From assembly GCA_913030915.1 (NCBI GenBank), contig CAJWEW010000011.1, forward strand, positions 1 through 43,099: a stretch of 43,099 nt of DNA, in the 5' to 3' direction. The DNA is from an uncultured Rhodobiaceae bacterium (GTDB taxonomy: Bacteria > Pseudomonadota > Alphaproteobacteria > Rhizobiales > TMED25). Below, in pieces: positions 7,901-16,189 of this stretch; position 1 is the first letter of the stretch; each line of letters starts with the position of its first letter. The notes beneath the pieces are model-generated. The model ran no database searches, was not told the DNA's origin, and saw only the letters and a program-made list of their open reading frames with translations. Both the position numbers and the translations under genes were made by a program.

Positions 7901-8620
7901 ATGGATAACGGTATATGGGCGACATGGTATAATTTAGACGAAGAAGGAAAAGAGGATCATATTAATTGGCTTCATAATGATTATTTACCGAATATATTAA
8001 CTCATGATGGAGTAGTATGGGCAGCTCATTATGTGGTGGACGAGCAGGATTATAAAGAGAGGCGAGATAAGTTACCCCATACCACAGAAAATATTCCGCA
8101 AGGGACGCAATACATATGTCTAATAGCCGCCTCATCTCCACACATTTACTATCAAAAAAATTCACCTCTTTTTCCTGAAAACCAAACTACTGAAATCAAA
8201 GAAAGATTTTTGGAAAGGCTGGAGGCACGAACTGCTGTTTTAATTGAGGAAGAGAGGGTCACGGGACCTGATTATCGCATGGTCGCGCCTGGTGGTGTGC
8301 CAGCGCAGGCAATTCAGATGGGCAGTTACAATATGACCAGCGTAGAAAATGAGATTGAAATAGGAAAATGGTATGCGCAAATAAGGCTGCCTTTTGTGTC
8401 TGAGGTCAAAGGGGCAATTAGAGCCAGAAAAATGGTTTCAACAGTTGGCTGGGCAAAGCATTCTGTCCTATATGAATTCACATCTCATGAGGATAGGCGA
8501 CAAAATATTGTTCGTGAATTTGATCCATTTAGCAAAAAAACCATTGGTGAAACAATTCACGCGCCTGGTTCACCTAGCATAGGCCACAGAATTTGGCCTG
8601 CAGTTGAAAAGCAAAAATGA
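7901..8620 (+). CDS. Hypothetical protein, probable tandem dimeric alpha/beta-barrel (EthD/NIPSNAP-like) fold
   Basis: I do not recognise a named family for these 239 residues. Two halves look related: WLHNDYLPNILTHDGVVWAA near residue 25 and WYAQIRLPFVSEVKGAIRA near residue 155. Both show the pattern aromatic - x - LP - hydrophobic - GV/GA - A, and each is followed by a strand-rich part. That is the look of two tandem ferredoxin-like dimeric alpha/beta-barrel domains, often found in small ring-processing or haem-handling enzymes. The next gene, 22 bases downstream, is a single-domain NIPSNAP protein of the same fold group, so the pair may work together. There is no signal peptide or membrane segment. 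AGAGGG precedes the ATG at suitable spacing. Function unknown. Confidence 0.75.
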   Translation: MDNGIWATWYNLDEEGKEDHINWLHNDYLPNILTHDGVVWAAHYVVDEQDYKERRDKLPHTTENIPQGTQYICLIAASSPHIYYQKNSPLFPENQTTEIKERFLERLEARTAVLIEEERVTGPDYRMVAPGGVPAQAIQMGSYNMTSVENEIEIGKWYAQIRLPFVSEVKGAIRARKMVSTVGWAKHSVLYEFTSHEDRRQNIVREFDPFSKKTIGETIHAPGSPSIGHRIWPAVEKQK

Positions 8621-8642
8621 TCATAACTTTGGAGTATAGATA

Positions 8643-8957
8643 ATGATTTATAATGTAAGAACATATAATTGTGTACCAAGAATGCTCAATAAATATGTGA
8701 AAATATTTGAAGATTACGCCATGCCAGTTAACAATAAATACGGCTTTAAACTAATTGCATATTTTATAAGTGACATAGGACCTCAAAATCAAATAGTTCA
8801 TATATGGGAATACAAGGATCTTGAGGAATTTAATACGATGAAAAAGAAACGAGCTGCTGATCCTGATTGGCTTAGTTTTCGAGATAAGACGGCGGGAATG
8901 GTTGCAGATCAAGAAGATAAAATCATGACTGGCACTTCATTCTCCCCGCTCAAATAA
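8643..8957 (+). CDS. NIPSNAP family protein
   Basis: 104 residues matching the NIPSNAP pattern: it opens with MIYNVRTYNCVPRMLNKYVK, has the central VHIWEYKDLEEF, and ends with a helix containing DPDWLSF. NIPSNAP domains adopt a dimeric alpha/beta-barrel fold. Their bacterial role is not settled, and they often sit beside degradative genes. It follows the tandem-barrel gene by 22 bases and is likely co-transcribed with it. Its stop is two bases from the stop of the convergent GMC oxidoreductase gene. Confidence 0.85.
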   Translation: MIYNVRTYNCVPRMLNKYVKIFEDYAMPVNNKYGFKLIAYFISDIGPQNQIVHIWEYKDLEEFNTMKKKRAADPDWLSFRDKTAGMVADQEDKIMTGTSFSPLK

Positions 8958-8959
8958 TA

Positions 8960-10555
8960 TCAACTTTTACCTAGAATTATATCTGCGGCCTTTTCCGCAA
9001 TCATGATAACAGGCGCATTAGTATTACCCGAGGTTATATTTGGCATTATTGATGCATCTACAACTCTTAGATTTTTTACGCCGTAAACATTTAAATTATA
9101 ATCTACCACACAGTCATCCCCAGCACCCATCTTGCAAGTCCCAACGGGATGATAACTGATCCCCCCTTTCGTTGCTAAAAATTGTTCTATTTGAGCATCA
9201 GATTGGATTTCGTCTCCGGGGGAATGTTCTTCAATAATGTCATTACGGATTGGGTCTGATTTCATAATTTTTCTGGTCATTTTTATTGCTTGAACAAGCA
9301 GCTTCCTATCATCCTTGTGGTTAAAATAGTTCATAAAGATCTGCGGCGGATCTGCGGGATCTCTGCTTCTTATCCTCAAATTACCTACACTTTTGGGTCG
9401 CAGGAGTCTCACAATTATTGAAAATCCTGACCATGGGTGTAGTTTTGTTCCAGCCTTATCTCCGCTGAATAGTATTAAACTAATATGTAAATCAGGTCTA
9501 CTAAGTGATTGTTTTGACTTTATAAAACCAGCAGAGACGGAGGAACCCATATTTAAAAAACCCCTTCGATAAAAAATATATTTTAAGCCTTCGCGTATAG
9601 ACTTAAATTTGCTTTGCATAACAGCATTTAAGGTGTATTGATTGGATGTTTTGAAAACAATTCTTCCATTGTAATGATCTTGTAAATTTTTTCCAACACC
9701 TTCCAAAACTGATATATTTTCAATATTAAATTTATCTAGGATATCTTTTGGACCAATTCCAGATAGTTGCAGAATTTTTGGCGAATTAAATGAACCTGCG
9801 CATAAAATGACTTCTTTATTTGCGTAGAAGTTTATTTTTTTACCATTTCTGACCCCAGAAACACCAATAGCGTCCTTGTTTTTGAACAAAATTTTTGAAA
9901 TAAGTACGTTTGTATATATTTTTAGATTTTTTCTTTTCTTCGCTGCTCTCAAGAAAGCTGTTGATGAGCTTGACCTTAGGCCATTCTTGATTGTCATTTG
10001 TAAATGACCAAAACCTTCTTGCGTTACGCCATTAAAGTCTTCATTTTGGGGATATCCCATATTAATACCCGCTTTTACAAAAGAAGCAGCTAGTGGATGT
10101 AAATCCTTTGGTGATGACACTGATAATTCACCATCTGAACCATGATATTGGTTCTGGATATCCATATTTTTCTCGCTTTTTTTAAAATACGGCAAAATGG
10201 AGTTATAATCCCATCCATACCTACTTCCGGGATCCCACAAATCAAAATCTTGCTTCTGGCCACGTATATAAACTAAACCATTTATTGAAGATGAGCCACC
10301 AATCACCTTTCCTCGTGGTTGAAATATCATTCTACCCCCTGTCGCTTGCTCTGGCTCAGAATGATACATCCAGTTAACTTTTGGATTATCAAAGTGCTTA
10401 CCGTAACCAAGCGGGATATGTATCCAAGGATTATTATCCCAGCCACCAGACTCAATCAAAAGGACAGTATGATCTTCATCGTGAGATAATCTATTAGCCA
10501 AGACACAACCAGCGCTTCCGGCTCCAACAATTATATAATCAAAATTAAAATCCAT
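8960..10555 (-). CDS. GMC-family FAD-dependent oxidoreductase (choline/alcohol dehydrogenase-like)
   Basis: 531-residue flavoprotein of the glucose-methanol-choline family, which oxidises primary alcohols such as choline or alkanols. Seen are the N-terminal FAD motif YIIVGAGSAGCVLANRL, LIESGG (the ribose-binding acid), PRGKVIGGSSSINGLVYIRG, and the C-terminal SYHPVGTCKMG and SGNTNAPVIMIAEKAAD, which carry the active-site His and Asn. BetA and AlkJ are relatives, but no betaine aldehyde dehydrogenase lies nearby, so choline is not supported. The ORF extends to an ATG at 10567. The ATG at 10555 is preceded by GGAA at a good distance and starts just before the FAD motif, so I prefer it. Confidence 0.92.
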   Translation of the reverse strand: MDFNFDYIIVGAGSAGCVLANRLSHDEDHTVLLIESGGWDNNPWIHIPLGYGKHFDNPKVNWMYHSEPEQATGGRMIFQPRGKVIGGSSSINGLVYIRGQKQDFDLWDPGSRYGWDYNSILPYFKKSEKNMDIQNQYHGSDGELSVSSPKDLHPLAASFVKAGINMGYPQNEDFNGVTQEGFGHLQMTIKNGLRSSSSTAFLRAAKKRKNLKIYTNVLISKILFKNKDAIGVSGVRNGKKINFYANKEVILCAGSFNSPKILQLSGIGPKDILDKFNIENISVLEGVGKNLQDHYNGRIVFKTSNQYTLNAVMQSKFKSIREGLKYIFYRRGFLNMGSSVSAGFIKSKQSLSRPDLHISLILFSGDKAGTKLHPWSGFSIIVRLLRPKSVGNLRIRSRDPADPPQIFMNYFNHKDDRKLLVQAIKMTRKIMKSDPIRNDIIEEHSPGDEIQSDAQIEQFLATKGGISYHPVGTCKMGAGDDCVVDYNLNVYGVKNLRVVDASIMPNITSGNTNAPVIMIAEKAADIILGKS

Positions 10556-10621
10556 TATATTTTCCATGCAAATGGTTATACTATAAAATATATCAGATTT
10601 TGAAATTTAAATGTTGGTGTA

Positions 10622-10708
10622 ATGTTATTTTCAATAGAAACTTGGTTATGGATGATTGTGGGTATACTGACTGGCTTTTTAATTATAATTTATACTAAAA
10701 ATAAATAG
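10622..10708 (+). CDS. Candidate 28-residue single-pass membrane peptide
   Basis: A short ORF in the gap between the GMC gene and the exported-protein gene, both on the other strand. It starts at ATG 10622 and stops at TAG 10706-10708. The peptide has an acidic N-side, an uninterrupted hydrophobic stretch (WLWMIVGILTGFLIIIY) and a lysine-rich end (TKNK). That is the typical layout of a small inner-membrane protein. GGTG lies five bases before the ATG, a weak ribosome-binding site. At this length a chance ORF in AT-rich DNA is a real alternative. Confidence 0.35.
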   Translation: MLFSIETWLWMIVGILTGFLIIIYTKNK

Positions 10709-10712
10709 CTTA

Positions 10713-11102
10713 TTAAGCCTCGTAGTTACCATCTATTACTGTGCCAATAACATCTTTACTTTTATTATCATAAATGTACACCTCGCCTCTTCCGTTTTTA
10801 TTAGCAACCCTGCACCAACCTCCAATCGCAACCACTTCTTGAGACTCAAATAATTCATTATTCCATTTTTCCTTATTTACATAAAAAGTATATTGCTGCT
10901 CTGATAGCTTTTTATGACTTAGAATAATGCCTGCAGTGACGTACTTATCTATAAAATTTGAATGCATCCCTGAAGCTGCCTTACACAGCTTTATTTTCCC
11001 AAGTGATGGGTTTTCAGTTATACCAGGAATCCTATATCCAACAATACTGCTTGTGAATGATAATATTAAAAAAAGAGATATTATGACAATAATTGAGCGC
11101 AT
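10713..11102 (-). CDS. Small exported or membrane-anchored hypothetical protein
   Basis: 129 residues with a strong N-terminal signal or anchor segment (residues 4-22, IIVIISLFLILSFTSSIVG). The mature part is of mixed polarity, with two cysteines, C40 and C97 (GGWCRVANKNGRGEVYIYD), that could form a disulfide outside the cytoplasm. The C-terminal half looks beta-rich. No lipobox is seen, so a periplasmic location or an inner-membrane anchor is likely. I do not recognise the family. It stands alone on the minus strand between unrelated metabolic genes. Confidence 0.65.
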   Translation of the reverse strand: MRSIIVIISLFLILSFTSSIVGYRIPGITENPSLGKIKLCKAASGMHSNFIDKYVTAGIILSHKKLSEQQYTFYVNKEKWNNELFESQEVVAIGGWCRVANKNGRGEVYIYDNKSKDVIGTVIDGNYEA

Positions 11103-11143
11103 ACCACTTATATAAACGTTTGATTAAAATATTTCAATTTGAT

Positions 11144-12241
11144 TTATTTATTGATATTTTTTGTGACTTCTGGAATTACCTTTTCAGCCATCAGTTCCAT
11201 TGACTTGCGCGCAAGATCCCTATCAAGCCAATCGACCCCACCATACAACAGCTCACCAAAATCCCCAACTGTTTCCCGAAATGCCAAAATTTGATCTATA
11301 ACATGATTTGTGTCGCCGCAAATTACAAGCTCATCAAGAATCTTATCAATATCTAAATCATTGTCATCTATATTTGGATCGGATTTAAATACGCCAAGAC
11401 GACCACTCCTCTCAAGCTTTCGATAAAGATGATCATAAAAAAATCTGTAAGGGCTTTTCTTGTTATTTTTACCGTAATCTCTTGCAACTTTTGCGTCATC
11501 ATTAACAAATATTGTGCGCGCAATTCTCCAATCACTAATGTTAGCATTGAGCCCAACATTTTCCTTCCCCTCTTTATAATTTTCCCAATGAGTCTTTACC
11601 CATTTTGGTAATAGGAAATGAGCGGATATAGGATGAAAATCTTTTTCTCCCATTGCAATGACGCCTTTGGAGAATGGGGCCACAACCGTACCAACAATTT
11701 CTGGTCTCGGTTTTTGGTATGGCTTCTGTAAGTAACCTACACCAACTTCAAGGAAAGTTGACTCTAGAGAGGACACCTTAAATCTATTGTTTGGAAAATC
11801 AATGTTATATGGGGGATCACTTCTCCAAATTTCAAGTATTACTTCGATAGACTCAGCAAAAATCTGCCCCCTATCCTCATTTATGATACCTAACACCTCC
11901 GCATCACATCTCAGAGCGCCTGGGCTTATGCCAAAAATAAACCTACCTTTTGATAGATGGTCAAGCATTGCCGCATGAGACGCTATCAATACAGGATGCA
12001 TGTGCGACAGATTTGATGTCCCAGTGCCGAGCTTTATATTCTTAGTTTCCGCGATTAAGCTTGATAAAAATATCATGCTATTTGTAATATTCTCAGATTT
12101 ATCAGTTAAATGCTCACCAATAAAGACATCATAAAAACCAAGCTTGTCTGCTAATATTACAGCCTCTCGATCTTCTTGAAGCGATATCTCCCATTTCTTT
12201 TCTTCAGGATGGACGGGCATTGTAAAGAAGCCGAGCCGCAT
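11144..12241 (-). CDS. Luciferase-like (LLM class) flavin-dependent oxidoreductase
   Basis: 365-residue TIM-barrel monooxygenase of the bacterial luciferase family, which uses reduced flavin and O2 on varied organic substrates. Typical parts seen are the opening MRLGFFTMPVHP, AVILADKLGFYDVFIGEHL, IKLGTGTSNLSHMHPVLIAS, DHLSKGRFIFGISPGALRCD, and the late ICGDTNHVIDQI segment common to the limonene-monooxygenase-like branch. A flavin reductase gene is not adjacent, so reduced flavin must come from elsewhere. The gene is divergent from the BKACE operon across about 107 AT-rich bases, and shared control is possible. Confidence 0.9.
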   Translation of the reverse strand: MRLGFFTMPVHPEEKKWEISLQEDREAVILADKLGFYDVFIGEHLTDKSENITNSMIFLSSLIAETKNIKLGTGTSNLSHMHPVLIASHAAMLDHLSKGRFIFGISPGALRCDAEVLGIINEDRGQIFAESIEVILEIWRSDPPYNIDFPNNRFKVSSLESTFLEVGVGYLQKPYQKPRPEIVGTVVAPFSKGVIAMGEKDFHPISAHFLLPKWVKTHWENYKEGKENVGLNANISDWRIARTIFVNDDAKVARDYGKNNKKSPYRFFYDHLYRKLERSGRLGVFKSDPNIDDNDLDIDKILDELVICGDTNHVIDQILAFRETVGDFGELLYGGVDWLDRDLARKSMELMAEKVIPEVTKNINK

Positions 12242-12348
12242 AAGATGAAACCTTTGAATTACAAAAAAAAAATTTGATTAAAATATAATTTATTTTTAAA
12301 AATATATCTATAGAATATAAGATAAATCATGGTTTGTAGGGGGAATTG

Positions 12349-13221
12349 TTGAGAAAGATTATTATTACATGTGCTGTCACTGGTGCCGCTGAGCATACAC
12401 ACATAAACCCAGCAGTACCAATAACACCCGAAGAAATTGCCAATGAATGCCTTTCTGCCTATAAAGCTGGTGCTGCTATCGTGCATGTACATGTGAGAGA
12501 TCCAGATACTGGGAAACCAAGTATGGAGGAGTCGCTATATAAAGAAGTTGTTGATCGTATACGGCAAGAAAATGATGATGTTATAATCAATCTAACAACT
12601 GGACCTGGTGCCAGAATAGTTCTTGGTGACCTGGAGGATCCTGTAAATTTTGGTACAGGCACAACTCTTACATCACCTTCAAATCGTGTTATTCACATCG
12701 AAAATATTAAACCCGATATATGCAGTCTGGATATTGGTAGTTTTAATTTTGGACCACACATCTTTGTTAATACACCAGATAATGTGATTGAAATGGCAAA
12801 AAAAATTGCAGCTACTGGAGTAAAACCGGAGCTTGAAGTTTTTGATCTTGGGGGGCTAAGGCAAGCAAAGGCTCTTATAAAACAAGATTTGGTAAAAAAA
12901 CCATACTTATTCCAGATATGCCTTGGTATACCATGGGCTGCCGAAGCAACCCCAGATATAATGATGACTATGCGTAATCAGTTACCTGATGATGCAGTCT
13001 GGGCATCATTTGGAATATCAAAGGACCAACTTCCAATGGTGGCGCAATCTGTTATACTTGGAGGTCACGTTCGGGTAGGATTAGAGGATAATCTTTATAT
13101 ATCAAGAGGTGAATTAGCACCAGGGAATGCTGCCCTTGTCGAACGGGCGGTCAATATAATCACAAATATGGGTTATTCAGTCGCAAGCCCAAGTGAGGCA
13201 AGAGAAATACTAAATATTTAA
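12349..13221 (+). CDS. Beta-keto acid cleavage enzyme (BKACE, DUF849; 3-keto-5-aminohexanoate cleavage family)
   Basis: BKACE enzymes condense a beta-keto acid with acetyl-CoA and release acetoacetate plus a new acyl-CoA. They use a metal held by two histidines and a glutamate. Here the opening IITCAVTGA, VHVHVRDPDTGKPS (metal histidines), NLTTGPG and GGHVRVGLEDNLY (R, E and D of the active site) are all present. Length (about 290) is normal. Two consecutive TTG codons are candidate starts, 12346 and 12349. AGGGGG ends at 12343, so 12349 has the better spacing. It leads an operon with a TauD dioxygenase, a hydroxyacid dehydrogenase and a ketopantoate-reductase-like gene. That suggests a route ending in beta-keto acid cleavage. 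Substrate unknown. Confidence 0.92.
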   Translation: MRKIIITCAVTGAAEHTHINPAVPITPEEIANECLSAYKAGAAIVHVHVRDPDTGKPSMEESLYKEVVDRIRQENDDVIINLTTGPGARIVLGDLEDPVNFGTGTTLTSPSNRVIHIENIKPDICSLDIGSFNFGPHIFVNTPDNVIEMAKKIAATGVKPELEVFDLGGLRQAKALIKQDLVKKPYLFQICLGIPWAAEATPDIMMTMRNQLPDDAVWASFGISKDQLPMVAQSVILGGHVRVGLEDNLYISRGELAPGNAALVERAVNIITNMGYSVASPSEAREILNI

Positions 13222-13231
13222 CGAGGTTTCA

Positions 13232-14077
13232 ATGAAAATTATAGAATATAACAACTTTAAAATCAGACCACTTGCGGGAGCAATGGGTGCTGAGATATTG
13301 GATGTCGATCTAAAAAATATAAATGATGAGACATTCAATGAAATATATAAAGCATTCGTTGACTATCAGGTCATTGGTATACTTGATCAGGACTTGAATT
13401 CTGATGAGTACCTTGAATTTGGAAGAAAGTGGGGTGAGATTCATCACTATCCATACATGAAAGGATTGGAGACGCACCCTGAAATTCTTGAGATTGTTAA
13501 AACTGAGAAAGACACGTACGCATTTGGAAATGTATGGCACTCAGATGGAAGCTTTACTGAAATTCCTCCAAAGGCGACAATGTTGTACGCTCAAGAGTTA
13601 CCCCCTGCAGGAGGTGACACACTATTCGCGAATATGTATCAAGCATATGATACCTTATCAGATCAAATGAAGGAGATATTAGGATCACTAAGGGGGCTTT
13701 ACGTTGGTGATCAGCCACTCAAACTTGGTAATTTTACAGGTGCAAAAAGTATGAAGCAGCAAGATCCTGGAAAAACAAAGGTGCATACATATCATCCAAT
13801 TATTCGGACCCACCCAGACTCGAAAAACAAAGCGCTTTATATTGGTGGGCATGCCGTTGAGATTGAGGGAATGACCAAGGAAGAGTCGACTCCTATTCTA
13901 AATTATCTAAAATCTCATTCGACGCGACCAGAATTTATTTGCAGACTCAAATGGAGCCCTGGTACAATTGCAATCTGGGATAATCGTTGTACACAACATT
14001 ATGCCGTTGACGATTATGCAGGCTTTCGAAGAAGAATGCACAGAATAACGATAATTGGCGAAGAAGCGCCCTATTAA
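13232..14077 (+). CDS. TauD/TfdA-family Fe(II)/2-oxoglutarate-dependent dioxygenase
   Basis: 281-residue non-haem iron dioxygenase that hydroxylates its substrate while turning 2-oxoglutarate into succinate and CO2. The facial triad is present: H103 and D105 in VWHSDGSF, and H256 in TQHYAVDDY. R271 in the RRMHRITI segment would bind 2-oxoglutarate. The opening IRPLAGAMGAEILDVDL is typical of the TfdA/TauD branch. It starts 10 bases after the BKACE stop with GAGG before the ATG, so the two are one operon. Family members act on taurine, phenoxyacetates, sulfate esters or gamma-butyrobetaine. Which applies here cannot be told. Confidence 0.92.
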   Translation: MKIIEYNNFKIRPLAGAMGAEILDVDLKNINDETFNEIYKAFVDYQVIGILDQDLNSDEYLEFGRKWGEIHHYPYMKGLETHPEILEIVKTEKDTYAFGNVWHSDGSFTEIPPKATMLYAQELPPAGGDTLFANMYQAYDTLSDQMKEILGSLRGLYVGDQPLKLGNFTGAKSMKQQDPGKTKVHTYHPIIRTHPDSKNKALYIGGHAVEIEGMTKEESTPILNYLKSHSTRPEFICRLKWSPGTIAIWDNRCTQHYAVDDYAGFRRRMHRITIIGEEAPY

Positions 14078-14093
14078 TTAAAGGCGGGATAAT

Positions 14094-15092
14094 ATGAAAA
14101 TTAGAGCAATTGCAATGGTATCACCCGAACAATGGGGTGCCTGCAACCCTTTGTCATGGACAATGTTGGAAGATGCTGGAGTTAAACTCATCAGAAATGA
14201 TAAGAAAAGGCTTCTCGTTGAAGATGAGATGAAGGAACTGATTAGAGGTTGCGATGTTGCAATATGTGGAGCTGAACCAATGACAGCTGAGGTAATGGAT
14301 CAAGCACCCGAATTAAGGTTTATAGCAAGATGTGCAGTAGGTCTTGATAGTATCGATCTTAACGCAGCCAGAGAGAGAAATATTGGTGTTTCATATGTTC
14401 CAGGTGCAAATGCTGATACAGTCGCTGAGTTAACACTTACTCATATACTTATGCTCATTAGGGGTGTTCAAAAAGGTGATGCTCTAATGAGGCAGGGTAA
14501 ATGGCTCAGGGTGCTTGGCAGAAGTCTTGAAGAGCTTACAGTTGGAATTATTGGTATGGGCAGGATCGGGCGCCGAACTGCGAAGTTACTATCTGCATTT
14601 GGTGCATCCATTATAGCAAATGACATTCACCCAGATGAGTCGATAAACTCCTATTTACCAGTGGAATGGGTAAGCAAGAATAGACTTCTAAAAGAAGCTG
14701 ATATTGTATGTTTGCACGTGCCCAAAACGCCTGCAACAATAGATATGATCAACCAAGAAGAGCTTAAACTTATGAAAAATGATGCCTTCTTGGTCAACAC
14801 AGCCCGCGGCGGTCTTATAAATGAAAAAGCTCTTTTAAATGCTCTAAATAACAACCAATTAGCAGGCGCAGGCTTAGACGTATATAATGAAGAACCATAT
14901 CTTGGTGGGCCACTTTCTAAACTTGAGAATATAATAATGACGTGTCACATGGGGGCAAATACAAAAGTATCCAGAGCTAGAATGGAAATTCAGGCTGCGG
15001 AATGTTTGATCGCATATTTAGATGGAGATCATATACCTAGAATTGTACCTGATAGTGAATACGATCTGCAAATAGCAATGAAGAATAGGTGA
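14094..15092 (+). CDS. NAD-dependent D-2-hydroxyacid dehydrogenase (phosphoglycerate dehydrogenase-like)
   Basis: 332-residue dehydrogenase with the two-domain D-isomer-specific fold. It has the NAD-binding motif GMGRIG (154-159), the catalytic R238 in NTARGGL, E267 in DVYNEEP, and H285 in TCHMGA. It would interconvert a 2-hydroxyacid and a 2-oxoacid. It lacks the C-terminal ACT domain of long SerA proteins, so serine biosynthesis is less likely than a catabolic role. Third gene of the BKACE operon, with GGCGGGAT before its ATG and a 16-base gap from the dioxygenase gene. Confidence 0.9.
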   Translation: MKIRAIAMVSPEQWGACNPLSWTMLEDAGVKLIRNDKKRLLVEDEMKELIRGCDVAICGAEPMTAEVMDQAPELRFIARCAVGLDSIDLNAARERNIGVSYVPGANADTVAELTLTHILMLIRGVQKGDALMRQGKWLRVLGRSLEELTVGIIGMGRIGRRTAKLLSAFGASIIANDIHPDESINSYLPVEWVSKNRLLKEADIVCLHVPKTPATIDMINQEELKLMKNDAFLVNTARGGLINEKALLNALNNNQLAGAGLDVYNEEPYLGGPLSKLENIIMTCHMGANTKVSRARMEIQAAECLIAYLDGDHIPRIVPDSEYDLQIAMKNR

Positions 15093-15095
15093 TAC

Positions 15096-16178
15096 ATGAA
15101 ACCAATAAAAGAGAGAATTCTGTTTATAGGGGCAGGCGCAGTCGGATCTTATTTAGGTGGGTGGCTGAGTGCAACAGGTCATTCAGTAACAATTATTGAT
15201 CCATGGTACGAGCAAGTCGAATATGTAAATAATAATGGTATTGAGGTATCTGGACCACATGATACTTTTGTAGCAAAGCCCAGAATGCTGCATCTACACC
15301 AATCTGAAAAAATTGCCCGTGAACAATTATTTAATTTTGGTTTTATCGCAATGAAAGCCTACGACACAGAATGGTCAGCACAATTTATAAATAAATTTAT
15401 TCATCCTGATGGGCTTATAATATCAGCGCAAAATTGTTGGCCAGATCAAGAAATTGCTAATATTGTTGGCAAAAATAGAGCCGCAGGTCTTGTGATGTCG
15501 AACATATCAGTTGAGTCGTATGAGCCCGGCAAAGTTTCAAGACCTGGTCATAGCCGAATGAGAGATATGGGACATGACGTATTTAGATTGGGTTTGCACC
15601 ACAAAGAGGAGACTAAAGAGCAAGAAAAAATAAGAAAAGAGCTTGAAAAAATAAGGAAGGCGCTGGATGTCATTGACTCATCAGTTATTACGGAAAATCT
15701 TTGGGGTGAAAGGTGGGCAAAGTTGTGTCAAAACTGTATGGGAAATCCCGTAGTTGCAATGTCAAATCTTGGAACAGCAGAATTAGCGGGTGATGCGTCT
15801 TGTAGAAAACTACAAATAAATCTTGCTAGAGAGGCCGCTGAAATTGGGGAAAAAATTGGTCTTGATTTTGATAAATTTGGGGGAGCAAGCAAGTATAAGT
15901 GGCTCCAATCACTTGATGAAGATATTTACTTAGAACTTGATACAATGATAAAAAAAAGGGCAAATGGACCGAACAGAAGGCCCTCAATGGGTCAGGATAT
16001 TCATCGTGGCAGAAAAACAGAAATTCTACATATGAGTGGACATGTGCTTGCGGAAGCAAGGGCACTCAAGATAGATCTACCATATACAAAGAAAACAATG
16101 GAAACAATTATTCAAATTGACTCTGGAATAATTCAACCAAGCGTGGATAATGTCTATACAATTGTTAATTCACTCTAG
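15096..16178 (+). CDS. Ketopantoate reductase (ApbA/PanE)-family oxidoreductase
   Basis: 360 residues with the Rossmann motif GAGAVGSYLGG (12-22), K87 in AMKAYDTE, and a helical-domain motif resembling K-x3-N-x3-NP (RWAKLCQNCMGNPVVA). These are the catalytic and substrate residues of 2-dehydropantoate 2-reductases. It is about 50-60 residues longer than biosynthetic PanE, with an extra charged helix near residue 175 (KEETKEQEKIRKELEKIRK). Last gene of the BKACE operon, four bases after the preceding stop, so a catabolic 2-oxoacid or 3-oxoacid reduction is more likely than pantothenate synthesis. It meets the CMD-family gene tail to tail. Confidence 0.85.
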   Translation: MKPIKERILFIGAGAVGSYLGGWLSATGHSVTIIDPWYEQVEYVNNNGIEVSGPHDTFVAKPRMLHLHQSEKIAREQLFNFGFIAMKAYDTEWSAQFINKFIHPDGLIISAQNCWPDQEIANIVGKNRAAGLVMSNISVESYEPGKVSRPGHSRMRDMGHDVFRLGLHHKEETKEQEKIRKELEKIRKALDVIDSSVITENLWGERWAKLCQNCMGNPVVAMSNLGTAELAGDASCRKLQINLAREAAEIGEKIGLDFDKFGGASKYKWLQSLDEDIYLELDTMIKKRANGPNRRPSMGQDIHRGRKTEILHMSGHVLAEARALKIDLPYTKKTMETIIQIDSGIIQPSVDNVYTIVNSL

Positions 16179-16189
16179 AATGTTTGACT

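Noticed and set aside
8960-10555. GMC oxidoreductase as choline dehydrogenase of a betaine operon.
   Set aside because: No betaine aldehyde dehydrogenase, BetI or choline transporter gene is in the region, so the substrate is left open.
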